From Nematostella vectensis (Eukaryota; Cnidaria; Anthozoa; Actiniaria; Edwardsiidae): 64,000 nt of DNA. Where the stretch lies: NCBI RefSeq assembly GCF_932526225.1, contig NC_064047.1, positions 6,757,501-6,821,500 of the forward strand. The letters are read 5' to 3'. Of this stretch, positions 33,101 through 39,335 are shown one piece after another. Each line of letters begins with the position of its first letter. Positions within the stretch are counted from its first letter, which is position 1. The notes below the pieces were generated by a model that was not told the origin of the DNA, searched no databases, and saw only the letters and a program-made list of their open reading frames with translations. The translations under genes were made by a program, and so were the position numbers.

Positions 33101-34858
33101 TTTTATTTATTTTTGTATCAGTTTACAGTCAAAACAGGTCAAGCGTGCCTCCCTAGAGCCGATTATTGAGTTCATTTACGATTTTCGGATTGACTCACTT
33201 TCGGTTGGTTGCGTGTTGTATAAAAACTCCAGTGGCGGATTTGGGGGTGGGCCGAGCGGGCGAAGAAAAGGACAAAATTACTTAATGTAAAAATTACTTA
33301 ATATTTTCTACAGAAAGGTCAAAGGGGAGTCAGTATGTTTTATAGAGGGTGCCCAGCTCAATATTGGTGACTTCCGCTGTTCTTGTTGTAGGTCTGGGGC
33401 GAGTGTCCAAATCACGTGTTCACTGATCCACCTTGTGCGTCTAGTACTAGGCCATCTCAGCTTGTCTGGAACACAGGGAGCCCATATTTTAGAACTGGAC
33501 GTCTTTGCTTTGGTGACCTTGTGGTGTCAGGCGTTCAACGTGGCGGACCCTATTTATGATCTAGAGCAGGAATATGAGCTGCACTCTTTCGGCGACAAAG
33601 ACAAACCGATACCGATAACGGATGCGAAGCAGGCGAGCTTTAACGAGCTGGTCCGTATACTAACTCTCTGGGAGCCAATCTCTCACCAGAGTAAATCAGT
33701 GCTCCAATTAAGCGCGTTTGTATTGCGCAACCTTGAGATTCATCCATGTCCAAGCGTCGATATTCCCCTGTATCAGGAACTGGTCACGTGGCTCAAATGT
33801 CAACTCCGGCATAGTCACGTGATGATAGATGCTCTCTTGTCGTGTGATGGTGACTATTCTATACGGTCACTACTGCGCATGTACCATTTTGCCACCACAG
33901 GGAGCCACTTTGATCTGATTAATGAACTGAATGCTGTATTTGTGATTCTGCTGAAACGTCTGCAAGGCAGACATGATGACGTCACACTTGGACAGAATAA
34001 TTGTGATGACTTCACACTTGGACAGAATAGTTGTGATGACGTCACACTTGGACAAAACAGTTGTGATGACGTCACAATTGGACAGAATAGTTGTGGTGAC
34101 GTCAAACTTGGACAGGTGGCTCGTGGCATCATAGCACTTCTGTCAAGTGGTGTGTACAAGCAGATGTTATCCTCTGGTTTTTTGAATTTGTTATCATATA
34201 AAGATGCACCAAGGGACAACGATATCGCCACCGGTGAGTTCATCCTCTCCAACATTGTCATCAAGTGCAAAAGCACAATATGTATCGTCGGGTAAATAGA
34301 CACCTATTTCAAATAAGGTTGCAATCGAAGAATCTGTGTATCGTAACCCACTTATGTGAAAAAGTTCTTCTTCAAAATTGTCATCGATATCATCATCATT
34401 ATCATCATAATGATCATATTCATTTCATCTTCAAAATTGTCATCATTATCACCATCTTTATCATAATGATCATCTTCATCTCATCTTCAAAATTTTCATC
34501 ATTATCAACATCATCATCATAATAATGATCATTTTTATCTCATCTTCAAAATTGTCATCATTATCATCATCTCCATCATCATCATAATGATCATCTTCAT
34601 CTCATCTCCAAAAATGGCATAATTATCATCATCTGTTTATCTCCCATTTATATTTTTTATCGTTCTTATTTAGACCGGGCCATGGTGGAGATGATAAGTG
34701 TTCTTCTGCAAGAGCTATGGATCAACCAAACTCTCCCACACCAGTTTCTCTCGCGGCTCCACCACCTTGATAAGTGCAGCAATGAGAGTGACTCAATATC
34801 CAAGCTCGTCCATAGCCTAGGCGGCAAGGCCCAGATAGAAACATGGCTTGAAATGTAA
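179..34858 (+). CDS. URB1: URB1, nucleolar pre-60S ribosome assembly factor (3' part, 34 exons)
   Basis: Large nucleolar protein of early 60S pre-ribosomes (Npa1/Urb1 family; the yeast protein works with Urb2, Dbp6, Nop8 and Rsa3). Exons: 179-460, 721-817, 1087-1169, 1483-1697, 2688-2883, 3739-3876, 4616-4898, 7530-7729, 8155-8253, 9380-9639, 10069-10160, 10520-10725, 11339-11396, 12743-12907, 14795-15535, 15970-16551, 21443-21534, 22282-22330, 22822-23019, 23386-23447, 23958-24025, 24555-24733, 25486-25596, 26134-26197, 26824-26986, 27822-27906, 28405-28565, 29193-29304, 30043-30149, 31315-31458, 31542-31651, 32867-33043, 33392-34233, 34674-34858. All phases join without a stop: 2201 codons, against about 2270 aa in human, so only roughly the first hundred residues are missing on the left. 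Family hallmarks seen: PRLSLPWITNMRFL (exon 5), YVWGKAALDYHK and LWQQPS (exon 25), DIYDPCFLLPLF (exon 26), GLGFTLAAMSSRDERMR (exon 27). Uncertain edges: exon 10 donor (9633 or 9639), exon 11 acceptor (10057 or 10069), exon 17 donor and exon 26 acceptor (27822 or 27834). Confidence 0.93.
1170..1482 (+). other. URB1 intron 3, GC-AG type
   Basis: The only frame-consistent junction after exon 3 is CAGAAG followed by gcaagg, which matches the usual GC-AG donor consensus. The acceptor is ttctcag at 1482. No nearby GT donor keeps the frame. Confidence 0.7.
1698..3738 (+). other. URB1 introns 4 and 5: contents
   Basis: Intron 4 (1698-2687) holds one hAT-like fragment (2338-2513, listed separately); the rest is unremarkable. 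Intron 5 (2884-3738) shows only A/T-rich sequence with poly-T runs and nothing I can name. Confidence 0.6.
2338..2513. mobile_element. hAT-like MITE fragment (CAG-GCCGTAGC family)
   Basis: Starts CAGAGCCGTAGCAGG and ends with a loosely inverted copy (cctgctacacccctgtg). The interior has the same order of motifs (G-rich run, cac-gccccac-cc, 'tggtcatttccttataaa') as copies at 18773, 21297 and 35429. CAG-starting ends of this kind are known from hAT elements. I found no convincing 8-bp target duplication, so superfamily assignment is tentative. Confidence 0.55.
3930..4400. repeat. AAGTCTCGG-motif repeat tract in URB1 intron 6
   Basis: The word AAGTCTC(G/A)G or its variants recurs many times in one orientation, with long poly-T runs between. 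The tract begins near gatgggtag and ends near tacccatc, so it may be a decayed foldback element. No coding sequence. Confidence 0.4.
5990..7150 (+). pseudogene. transposon-derived gene remnant (DDE/RNase H-like, DUF7869-type) in URB1 intron 7
   Basis: Conceptual reading needs several frame changes. In order I see: a cysteine pair region with GISVEAS; RIPGYKDDGTKLLSAAETKM; CKVCDGSGKQAVHYTTF; FFPNVVVANSRTDLCITC; NLSEEEKSDCVRAQQRR; YAFDYAQQVHIPSNPMLPG and PIYFKTPRKLLALF; a LIDEGAS stretch; GLGKDNAHLHANTAQ; MFGPDRCFGLLKK. This is the architecture of repeat-associated proteins common in cnidarians and insects that pair a zinc-ligand region with an RNase H-like core ('DNC-GQNKN' motif, here damaged). 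At least one in-frame TAG (after the ETKMNV position) and several frameshifts show it is dead. Same strand as URB1, wholly inside the intron. Family naming is from recall, not a search. Confidence 0.6.
7860..8125 (+). repeat. tandem repeat in URB1 intron 8
   Basis: A unit of roughly 125 bp containing ttggttgatctatcaccc, then 'cactcgtatac-atcctgccttaacaa', then an A/T-rich aataat stretch, is present about two times plus a partial copy. Copies are diverged. Confidence 0.5.
8544..8760 (-). mobile_element. ~220-bp dispersed element, family 'GGCCAATC', copy 1
   Basis: Reverse complement of the sequences at 25893-26095 and 31692-31907. Shared features are a 'caatcctttgttattg' end, 'aagtctgatacgtta', 'gaattagccgatggaaatgga' and a 'ggcggcgtgattggcc' end. 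Three diverged copies within one gene's introns, in both orientations, indicate a non-autonomous mobile element. Ends are too diverged to define target duplications. Confidence 0.6.
8770..9330. repeat. C/T-rich degenerate repeat of URB1 intron 9
   Basis: Long run of short words like cctcatctcacctta and accttacc, on one strand almost free of G. It resembles an eroded minisatellite. It stops just upstream of exon 10 and could lengthen the polypyrimidine tract. Confidence 0.5.
9705..9910 (+). repeat. ~60-bp minisatellite (CTGATTGGTTCTTTG) in URB1 intron 10
   Basis: Four copies of ctctgattggttctttgtt followed by a variable 40-50 bp spacer with 'atgaga'. It starts within 70 bp of the exon 10 donor. 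Confidence 0.6.
10857..11112 (+). mobile_element. ~255-bp dispersed repeat, copy in URB1 intron 12
   Basis: Matches, in inverted orientation, 27385-27640 in intron 25. Shared words include gcgctatgtatgggctcag, tcaaatttcaatga, 'aaaagtcgcatttgatattttg', 'ggggaattttccgccttatttgatgtga' and 'catgtttttccgtca'. No coding potential; a non-autonomous element. Confidence 0.65.
11545..11635. mobile_element. short foldback element (ATATAACGGACACC type)
   Basis: Left arm gaacccccatatataacgg then acacc; right arm ggggtgtcaactatatgg then aggttt, inverted with mismatches around a short loop. This is a familiar style of palindromic MITE remnant. Confidence 0.5.
12353..12497. mobile_element. foldback MITE with ~62-bp near-perfect arms in URB1 intron 13
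   Basis: Left arm begins aggctaagttcaagcgtc and runs to gcatgcaaatgaa; right arm is its inverted copy ending acgtttgaacttagcct. The loop is only about 20 bp. The arms include 'gccgtattcaatgcaaatgcatgcaaatg', so the transcript could form a long hairpin. A diverged relative sits at 52714-52810. Confidence 0.75.
12997..13445. mobile_element. ~445-bp MITE with inverted ends (GCTCGTTTCTCGAAACACCC)
   Basis: Both ends carry gctcgtttctcgaaacaccc followed by an aattctcgg-type segment, in inverted orientation. The interior is unique A/T-rich sequence without a reading frame. It lies in URB1 intron 14, next to a second element. Confidence 0.7.
13530..14554. mobile_element. 1.03-kb TA-flanked element with ~140-bp inverted ends made of short repeats
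   Basis: Both ends start CAGGACCC and are flanked by TA (13528-13529 and 14555-14556). The inverted ends extend about 140 bp (13530-13670 against 14417-14554) and consist of 16-18-bp units of the form GGACCCGAAAYGATCC. The inner 750 bp has no long reading frame. TA duplication and subterminal repeats suggest a non-autonomous Tc1/mariner-like or similar element. Confidence 0.7.
14795..15535 (+). CDS. URB1: URB1 exon 15, long helical-repeat exon with acidic linker
   Basis: Exon of 741 nt, phase 1 to phase 1, with good acceptor (tttacag) and donor (gttagt). It codes about 247 residues: leucine-rich helical stretches, a basic patch (NKRRKSDSAKSKS) that could serve in nuclear localisation, and an acidic glutamate/aspartate-rich linker (KDKDEMENDVE...) before a final helical block. 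The order helix, charged disordered linker, helix is typical of the middle of Urb1/Npa1 proteins, which are armadillo-like solenoids with variable loops. Nothing suggests a catalytic function. Confidence 0.9.
15536..15969 (+). repeat. GTT-rich simple repeat in URB1 intron 15
   Basis: Runs of gttgttgttgctgtagttgttg from about 15685 to 15905. Similar (GTT)n tracts occur in introns 19 and 31 and at 35830-35960. Confidence 0.6.
15970..16551 (+). CDS. URB1: URB1 exon 16, long helical exon
   Basis: Exon of 582 nt, phase 1 to phase 1, acceptor tgtttag and donor gtacga. It continues the helical solenoid of exon 15 (YYHSLLALLNAEWDVLSSIL, LRLLPLVCVYL). It is followed by the largest intron of the gene (16552-21442), which carries many repeat relics. 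The reading frame runs only eight codons past the donor, so the exon end is well constrained. Confidence 0.9.
17523..17712. mobile_element. ~190-bp palindromic element (TTTTAGTCAAATCAAACT ends)
   Basis: Left end 'ggaatagttg...ttttagtcaaatcaaact' and right end inverted 'agtttgatttgactaaaaca-attattcc'. Internal sequence is unique. Probably a small MITE. Confidence 0.5.
18263..18535 (-). pseudogene. 91-codon reading frame interrupted by one TGA, inside URB1 intron 16
   Basis: Minus-strand ATG at 18535 opens a frame of 48 codons, a TGA at 18389-18391, then 41 more codons in the same frame to TAG at 18263. The first part is strongly charged and probably coiled coil (ARKECEEIQKELKAERRGSY, ILVEYSRLDEKRKYWSQK). 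The second part has NQPVNVCVDEQATLSP, whose DNA is echoed by two degenerate copies at about 18149 and 18041. I do not recognise the family. A dead exon or retrocopy is the likeliest reading. Confidence 0.35.
18773..18933. mobile_element. hAT-like MITE fragment, copy 2
   Basis: Ends cagtggcagcggg and gctacggcactg are inverted relatives of the CAG-GCCGTAGC family; interior carries the G-rich/C-rich blocks and 'aaattatacggaaatgacca' shared with 35429. Confidence 0.55.
20001..20267 (+). repeat. perfect 117-bp direct duplication
   Basis: 20001-20117 and 20151-20267 read identically by eye, separated by 33 bp of TA-rich sequence. Both begin cagtgtctttcagtgcgatc and end aacttaattttctaaag. No reading frame; the surrounding sequence has poly-A runs. 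Confidence 0.85.
21297..21420. mobile_element. hAT-like MITE fragment, copy 3
   Basis: Begins cagagctgtagcaagcc, followed by a G-rich run and 'cacgcctctaccggtcattcccttata', matching the order of motifs in the other copies. It ends close to the acceptor of exon 17, whose polypyrimidine tract follows at once. Confidence 0.5.
21850..22220. mobile_element. ~370-bp element, family 'GGGCCTTAAGCAACAAGGACGG', copy 1
   Basis: Inverted ends: gggccttaagcaacaagg then acggcaacg at the left, and 'cgttgtcctagccgtcgtcgtcgtccttgcttaaggtcctt' at the right. A second copy lies at 32170-32516. Shared interior words: 'ggcagaaaacaatgg', 'aaaccacgacgtgaa', 'ctccaag'. No coding frame. Confidence 0.65.
23020..23385 (+). 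repeat. URB1 intron 19: second copy of the exon 19 donor region plus GTT repeats
   Basis: 23100-23161 repeats the last 48 nt of exon 19 and the first nucleotides of the intron, including 'ataggtatgcaaact' versus 'ataggtatgcagact'. Copies are diverged by about a quarter. The rest is (GTT)n-like. Confidence 0.7.
24778..25188. mobile_element. ~410-bp inverted-repeat element containing the TTAA-MITE core
   Basis: Outer arms of about 75 bp begin catccaactaccctgcc on both sides in inverted orientation and run through 'gcggaggtg', 'gattcatcacagaag'. They continue directly into the inner TTAA-type MITE (24855-25111) with its caccagtttacttccg ends. It fills most of URB1 intron 22. Confidence 0.75.
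25245..25495 (+). repeat. ~125-bp tandem duplication carrying the exon 23 acceptor
   Basis: Copy 1 (25245-25367) and copy 2 (25368-25495) share 'atcttagtctttt-gcataagatatctatgactgcc', tggttacgtgtctgttgtcc and ttcagaatcgttgttgga. Only the second copy continues into the coding exon; the first keeps the acceptor and the first ~15 nt of exon 23. The unit also carries a fragment of the 'aaatcctgg-tacg' dispersed family. Confidence 0.8.
25893..26095 (+). mobile_element. ~205-bp dispersed element, family 'GGCCAATC', copy 2
   Basis: Direct relative of 31692-31907 and inverted relative of 8544-8760. Ends 'atcacccaatcctttgttattg' and 'ggcggcgtgattggcc'. Lies in URB1 intron 23, ending 38 bp before the exon 24 acceptor. 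Confidence 0.6.
26370..26510 (-). repeat. possible tRNA-related SINE fragment in URB1 intron 24
   Basis: On the minus strand, gggtggcccagtgtgttag then cgcg resembles a tRNA A box. No good B box follows, so this is weak. Confidence 0.25.
27385..27640 (-). mobile_element. ~255-bp dispersed repeat, inverted copy in URB1 intron 25
   Basis: Inverted relative of 10857-11112 in intron 12, 16.5 kb away. See that entry for shared words. Paired inside one pre-mRNA the two copies are complementary. Confidence 0.65.
28035..28310 (+). mobile_element. dispersed repeat 'CTCGCT-GGT-ATTCCTTATTAGG', copy 1
   Basis: Shares 'ccttattagg', 'tttg-gtccgcttcaatc' followed by poly-T, 'ctagaactttg', 'aagaattt', and 'ggc-gccat-ttgaaa' with 52955-53155 and 53941-54490. 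Most diverged of the three. Confidence 0.5.
28691..28898 (+). mobile_element. TTAA-type MITE (CACCAGTTTACTTCCGG family), left end lost
   Basis: Begins aaaacctcaaccattaaaag and ends 'cgaccggaagtaaactggtttaaatgcggct' with TTAA at 28899. Matches the interior of the intact copies at 38742 and 57040 but lacks the left inverted end. An extra inverted pair (agtcaagagta / tactcttgact) flanks it. Confidence 0.7.
29241..29670 (+). repeat. ~87-bp minisatellite derived from the end of URB1 exon 28
   Basis: Five copies starting near 29241, 29327, 29411, 29500 and 29585. Each has cacgtgtt-cctgcgtggtc, actag-tttgt-gcacgtgctt and ctgagacca then ttcgtg. Copy 1 is coding exon plus its donor; copies 2-5 are intronic. 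Copy 4 keeps an intact CAG-gttcgt donor, copies 2 and 3 have ATG at that point. Confidence 0.85.
30138..31060 (+). repeat. ~145-190-bp minisatellite abutting the exon 29 donor
   Basis: Copies begin at about 30138, 30329, 30472, 30616 and 30807. Each holds gtttgtccat-a-tctcgac then agtagtcggtttagttgac, gcaatattgtaatgtgttga, atgttgtttctaccgtgaaa and several ctcttgcgtgacac words. The first copy includes the last dozen exon bases (agcagtatgcag versus gcagcatcttgcg). The array decays into short ttgcgtgacaca-tagtg units up to about 31240. Confidence 0.85.
31692..31907 (+). mobile_element. ~215-bp dispersed element, family 'GGCCAATC', copy 3
   Basis: Same orientation as 25893-26095. Starts 40 bp after exon 31. 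Confidence 0.6.
31915..32160 (+). repeat. paralogous segment also present at 35725-36060
   Basis: Shares, in order, 'atggttacct-tcataa', 'taatctgtaatgaaaaattg'-like sequence, a GTT tract with 'tccctattgttgttggtttgca', and 'cgaaccac-aaaatgttcgagaag'. At 35725 the same end overlaps the tail of a pseudogene, so the two segments probably arose by duplication. Confidence 0.45.
32170..32516. mobile_element. ~345-bp element, family 'GGGCCTTAAGCAACAAGGACGG', copy 2
   Basis: Same family as 21850-22220: left end gggcccttaaacaacaacg, interior ggcagaaaacaataaca and 'actaaaccacgacgtgaa', right end 'gcttttaagctccct'. Confidence 0.6.
33392..34233 (+). CDS. URB1: URB1 exon 33, penultimate exon with an in-frame 10-residue tandem repeat
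   Basis: Exon of 842 nt coding about 281 residues near the C terminus. The first two thirds look like conserved solenoid (LELDVFALVTLWCQAF, LVRILTLWEPISHQSK). From 33975 to 34115 a 30-nt unit is repeated about 4.7 times in frame, giving copies of DDVTLGQNSC with small changes; each DNA unit carries a TGACGTCA-type palindrome. The repeat lies in a loop between helices and is probably a lineage-specific insertion. The donor (gtgagt) fits a phase-1 join to the last exon. Confidence 0.9.
34385..34625 (+). repeat. ~65-bp ATC-rich minisatellite in URB1 intron 33
   Basis: Four diverged copies of 'cttcatctcatcttcaaaattgtcatcattatcatcatc-ataatgat'. Lies 45-280 bp upstream of the last exon. Confidence 0.7.
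34674..34858 (+). CDS. URB1: URB1 last coding exon
   Basis: Acceptor ttatttag, then 61 codons ending in ETWLEM and TAA at 34856-34858. The phase matches exon 33. The peptide (MVEMISVLLQELWINQTL) is amphipathic helix, as expected for the end of the solenoid. A possible poly(A) signal lies 441 nt downstream at 35299. Confidence 0.88.
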
Positions 34859-35298
34859 CCCTTAGATCTGATGAGTAGATCAGAGTATGGCACCTTGACT
34901 CAGATAGTAGAGAGGAAGAGTGGCCTGTCACCCCTGTCACCCTTCACAGCCGCAGCGCCTCCTCACCCAGATTTTTATACGAAAAGAGAAGGAAACGGCC
35001 AGTGGGGGGGGGGGGGGGGGGGGGGGGGGCTGTGTCATTCACAGATTTCTTTATGTCTCTGTATCATAGCCCGGGTAAAAATCTCCATCATTGCTGGCAG
35101 AAACATGGCGAGACAATTGTGGTCAAACAAAACTTCGCCACCTTTTTCCTTTTTCTCGTGGTCAACCGAGCGTTGTACTGCTTTGCTGGGTCTGCACACG
35201 ACCACAGAACTGTTGCGCTCATTTACATAAGTCCCATAGCCAGAAAAAGCCGTGTCCAAATAATGCTGTCATCTCAAGGAAATGTTACTGGATTTATA

Positions 35299-35304
35299 AA
35301 TAAA
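35299..35304 (+). terminator. candidate URB1 poly(A) signal
   Basis: AATAAA, the first canonical hexamer after the URB1 stop codon on this strand that I noticed. A long poly-G run at about 35006-35029 lies between stop and signal. Confidence 0.4.
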
Positions 35305-35428
35305 GGAAACCGCAAAATTTTCGTAAAAAATGATTTTGAGCTGAAATGAATCGAGCAAAACGCAATCCCACGTGCCATTCGCCCGGTCAAGTATTAAACC
35401 CTTGTCACGAGTCTTCTTTAATTACCGT

Positions 35429-35605
35429 CAGGGCCGTAGCAAGGGGTGGGGCACTGGGGGCATGTGCCCCCAAGATTTTCAAAAATTATAAGGAGATGAC
35501 CAGTAAAGGCTCGGCTGTACCGCCTCCCCCCCCCCCCCCCCCAATATTTAAAAAAAATTATAAGGAAATGACCATTGGGGCGTGGCAGTACCGCCCCAGT
35601 GAGGT
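35429..35605. mobile_element. hAT-like MITE fragment, copy 4
   Basis: Begins cagggccgtagcaagg and contains the G/C blocks twice, including a run of about 16 C and 'aaaaattataaggaaatgacca'. Lies between URB1 and the methyltransferase pseudogene. Confidence 0.55.
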
Positions 35606-36037
35606 AGTTCGCAAACATTGCCTTTGTCTCGTGGTAATCCAAGCTTAGCAGTGCCACCTATGCCCCGGGTAGAGAAGCCTGCTAAACGTCTTTGGATTGG
35701 TTAAGATCTCACCGATGTCTGAAAATGGCTACCTATCATAACTATTCAATTTCTTGATCTTTTCTTAATCCTTACATATATAATAAATTCTAGTCAAATT
35801 TAATCTGTAATGAAAAATTGAACATAGCTGTTTTTGTTGTTGTTTGTAGTCCTTGTTGTTATTGGTTTGCATTGTTGTTCTTGATTATTGTTGTCGCTGT
35901 TGTTGTTTTGTATTGTTTCTCGTCGTCGTTGCTGTTGTCGTCATCGCTGTCGTCGTCGTTGTTACCGCGCTGTCTCTAACGTCCCATCGAACCACCAAAA
36001 TGTTCGAGAAGTCCTGATCACTTCTTCCAAGTCACAG

Positions 36038-36714
36038 CTAGTCCTTGAAAATTACGATAAGTTCGTTCCCATACTTGACCATGAGCTGCCCATCCCTCTC
36101 AAAAACCTGACTCCTTATAAACCCAAGACTAGCATTCACTCTCTCTGCGCTGTCACGCGGAAATCCTTATAGTGCGTTAAAAAATCAAGAAGCAAGTTCC
36201 CTTCCGTGGATTTATCCATAAAAATCTCGCTTCTATCAAAAGGGAAAACCTCGTGAGACCAATTGTTCTTCTTAATTATGCGAAGAACGTGTTTTGACAT
36301 GGAAGAATTATCCACGATATCCGATTGCTGTGAAATGATGATGAGTATAACTTTCTTTGCCAGCTTTTCGCGGTACAGGCGTTCCAAGAGGACGTCTCGA
36401 TCGGACCTGTGCACGTAGTACAAAGAGTGTATCAAGTGAATAAGGTCGTAGCGCTTATTAGACTGGTCATCGTCGACAAAACGCTCGATCGTTTCCTTCA
36501 CGAAATTGCACTGTAGCTGTGCACTGAGCAAAGGTTATGATCGAATTAATGCTTGATATTGCTCCATTGCGAACCCGTTGGGTTCTACTACATCGTTGCA
36601 GATGGCCGATTTCTCTCATCCGAGTGTTTTTACTGCTTCTAGAAGATGGACATCCATTTCACCTGTTCCGCCGCCAAAACTTAGAGTCGAGAAGTTGCCG
36701 CCCAGCGGCATTAC
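36038..36714 (-). pseudogene. histamine N-methyltransferase-like pseudogene
   Basis: Continuous minus-strand homology to HNMT-type SAM methyltransferases. In order: LSFGGGTGEMDVHLLEAV (SAM-binding loop, motif I); a TGA; AICNDVVEPNGFAMEQYQAL (the acidic 'VEP' residue pair that follows motif I in HNMT); a TAA; YDLIHLIHSLYYV (core strand and helix); ILIIIS; EIFMDKSTEGNLLLDFLTHY; then a -1 frameshift in a GA-repeat near 36137; then VNASLGFIRSQVFERDGQL and an IVIFKD end with TAG at 36038-36040. No introns are seen across regions that are split in animal HNMT genes, so it may be a retrocopy, though a tttcag at its left edge leaves a lost upstream exon possible. The N-terminal part is missing. Confidence 0.75.
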
Positions 36715-38737
36715 TGAAAAGCGGAACCGGCGGAACCAGTATATTTCGCTTAGTTATAGGGGTAGGGATGTCATACTAGGATCACCATTTATTTCCTTTC
36801 TAATCTGAACAAAAAAAACATTCCGTTGTGAAATGCTAAGACAACATCACTAAGCGCAAATGTGCTACGTTATTTCACGCATATTTGACATTCTGTCATA
36901 TGCAATTTGTATCCTTGTTTAGAAGCGCGTCTTCTTTTAGAGGTAATACAAAATATCATACTTTAATACTGCAAGCGCTCGTAGTTATAGCGTGCAGAGG
37001 ACTTCATGTGCCCCGATTGGCTCCAAAGCTTGCTCAAGATGTTCGGCCTATGCTTGCGCAGTGTCTCGCTTATTTCCACCGTCTCATGGGTTTTTTCTCT
37101 AAATACTTAGGAAACCTTTATATTATAGTGCTTTGGATCATCGATTAATCGTATCATGTCGTCGTTATCACTTTAAAATTTCAACATAACGAGCCGCAGC
37201 AAACCGGATGTTCAAAAATACTGCTATCATCATCTTGCTTTCATCGTACTTGATTTGCGGTTTGATATTGACGCCATAGGTGTTGGTAAAACTCTTGTAT
37301 CTTTCAGTCTGGTAAGTATGATAAAACATTGCCTAGTTGAGGATTTAAAATAAGCGACAAAACTTAATAAAAAAGCGGTCGCGATTTATGTTACATCGCC
37401 GGAAGAGCGTGATAGCACAGCTGACACATCACCGAAAATCTAAGCTCCAAAACAAACTAAAGGTATGTTCCAACTAAGGCTAGCATGCATGGGGGTGGCT
37501 ACGGTTTTGTAGGATTTATCTATATGGAGGAGTTTCTGTTCTTCAATGTTTGATGCATCTACAGGAAAGCAAATGTTTGACACGAGGTCCTCGATCACCA
37601 GAGTACACACACACATCTATAAGCACATGCTTTTGGATAGACAAAGGAATCTATTAGAAATCTGTACGGTTCAAGAGCTTTTGGTCGTCGCTAAAACTTC
37701 TAAGTGGTTTCGAAGGCCGGGACGACCAAGCAGGGAAGACGATTCGAATCAAAACAAGGAAAGCGCGGAAATCTATTGTTTTTATATGGGTTTCTTCTTC
37801 TTGACGGGCTGTATAAAACTCAAAATAGGGGGATATCTGTTTTCAGTCTTTTTTTTTTTTTTTGTTTTTGTTAATTCATCTTAAAAATAACTAGAAGTAA
37901 ATGGGTTAAGGAATCTTTAAATAATGTGCCTTTTTCATATGATACGTATGACTGCCCCCCCCCCCCCCCCTAGCAAATCCTGGGTACGCGCCTGTTTCTT
38001 GCTCCCTATCGGCAAAAACACGTTCGAAAATGAGCGGGCAAACTGTGGAGATATGCGGGAGAGGGAGACTTAGGAGGAATTCGAGGGAGAGAGATGGACT
38101 TCCAGTTTTTTTGACAGATACCCCTGTGGGCCTTCCCACAGGTTTTTTAAGCTCAGTTTGTGATAAAGTGATAAAAAAAAGAAAGAGGTAGAGATAAAAG
38201 TGAAGGGAAAATAAGCTAGCAAACATCGGAACCGAAAGTGAAGGAAAGGAAAAAAAATGTAAAGGAACGGAAAGCCAGGGTCCATTAAATATCCACAGGA
38301 GCACAGGTGCTTTGGTCAGCACATCTTGAAACAAAATGCCAGGAAGAGGGCGAGTGTAAGTAGTTCGTGTTTCTTGGGGTGGATGAAGTTGTCCACGACA
38401 CTATAATGGTAAGTAAGTTATTTTAGAGGAATTTTTGCAAGATAATTTGAGATCTGATCATACCCATGTTTCTCGTGAAGGCGGCTTAATTCGACGATCG
38501 CTTTTCCCTCGTCAGGTTTTCATGTCAGCGGTCTGTTCAATACATGTGAAAAGCGATGTGATGACTGGTGCGGTGATGCGACTACACCCTACTTCCGGTC
38601 AACGGCGTTTCATTCCAATTATCTATTCCCGGATTTTAACCAGAAACGTACGGAGGGAACAACCCAGCTGATCAGTGTGGGAAACCGTGTGTACTGAAGA
38701 TTTTATGGCGTTTGCTCACCCCACCCATCGCACAGTC
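36715..38737. other. intergenic region, no supported gene
   Basis: Short open frames only, without conserved motifs. Contains poly-C and poly-T runs and one dispersed 'GCAGTCATA-GTATCATATG' fragment near 37935-38010 (C-run followed by tagcaaatcctgggtacgcg). Confidence 0.5.
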
Positions 38738-38741
38738 TTAA

Positions 38742-38986
38742 AGTGGCGTTGCCACCAGTTTACTTCCGGAGGGAAGGCGGGAACCTCAACCGATAAGATA
38801 CAAAAGAGTCTATTAGAATCCGCGCTATTTAACAAGCCATCCGCTCTAAATCATCAGTGACATCCTAAACAAACTTCCAATAGACACACTGCTTTTACAA
38901 TTTTGAAATATTTTTCGCGTTTTCTGTTAAAAATTTTCGGAGATTGTTAAGTAATCGACCGGAAGTAAACTGGTGGGGATGCGTCT
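38742..38986 (+). mobile_element. TTAA-flanked MITE (CACCAGTTTACTTCCGG family), intact
   Basis: 245 bp between TTAA at 38738-38741 and 38987-38990. Inverted ends AAGTGGCGTTGCCACCAG and its relative; shared core 'gtttacttccgg', 'aacctcaaccg', 'catccgctctaaat', 'gtaatcgaccggaagtaaactgg'. No coding frame. Confidence 0.8.
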
Positions 38987-39149
38987 TTAAACACACGCTT
39001 TTCTGAATGGCTGAAATTTCAAACGCTAAACAAAAGACCAGACCAGTTATCCAGCCGTTAATGGCAATCGAGCCTAGGTTTGGTAGTAATAGCATTCTTA
39101 TAAATGTGCCCATAAAAATTACATGGCTTTTAAGACCAGAATTCAGCCA

Positions 39150-39155
39150 TTTATT
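39150..39155 (-). terminator. candidate MRPS6 poly(A) signal
   Basis: AATAAA on the minus strand, 180 nt beyond the MRPS6 stop codon. Confidence 0.4.
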
Positions 39156-39335
39156 TGTTACCCATGAACCACTGTGGGTTAAGACACATCGTGCAACCTT
39201 ACAGTATTTGAATAGGTGTATACATATGTAGGACAATACTGGAAGATACTGTATATAACTTTATGTTTGCTTAAATGTTACAGTTTGTCAGTTGTTCTTT
39301 AAAACTTCCACACTTCCTTGGTAAAAGGTTCCTCA

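Noticed and set aside
33854-34303. 149-codon minus-strand frame opposite URB1 exon 33
   Set aside because: Shadow of the coding exon and its 30-nt repeat; the plus-strand frame has family similarity and splice sites.
35888-36172. 94-codon plus-strand frame that looks protein-like near its end
   Set aside because: It is antisense to the tail of the methyltransferase pseudogene, which explains the composition.
36885-37884. Plus-strand frames of 87 and 112 codons between the pseudogene and MRPS6
   Set aside because: No family resemblance, low-complexity ends, no splice logic with neighbours.
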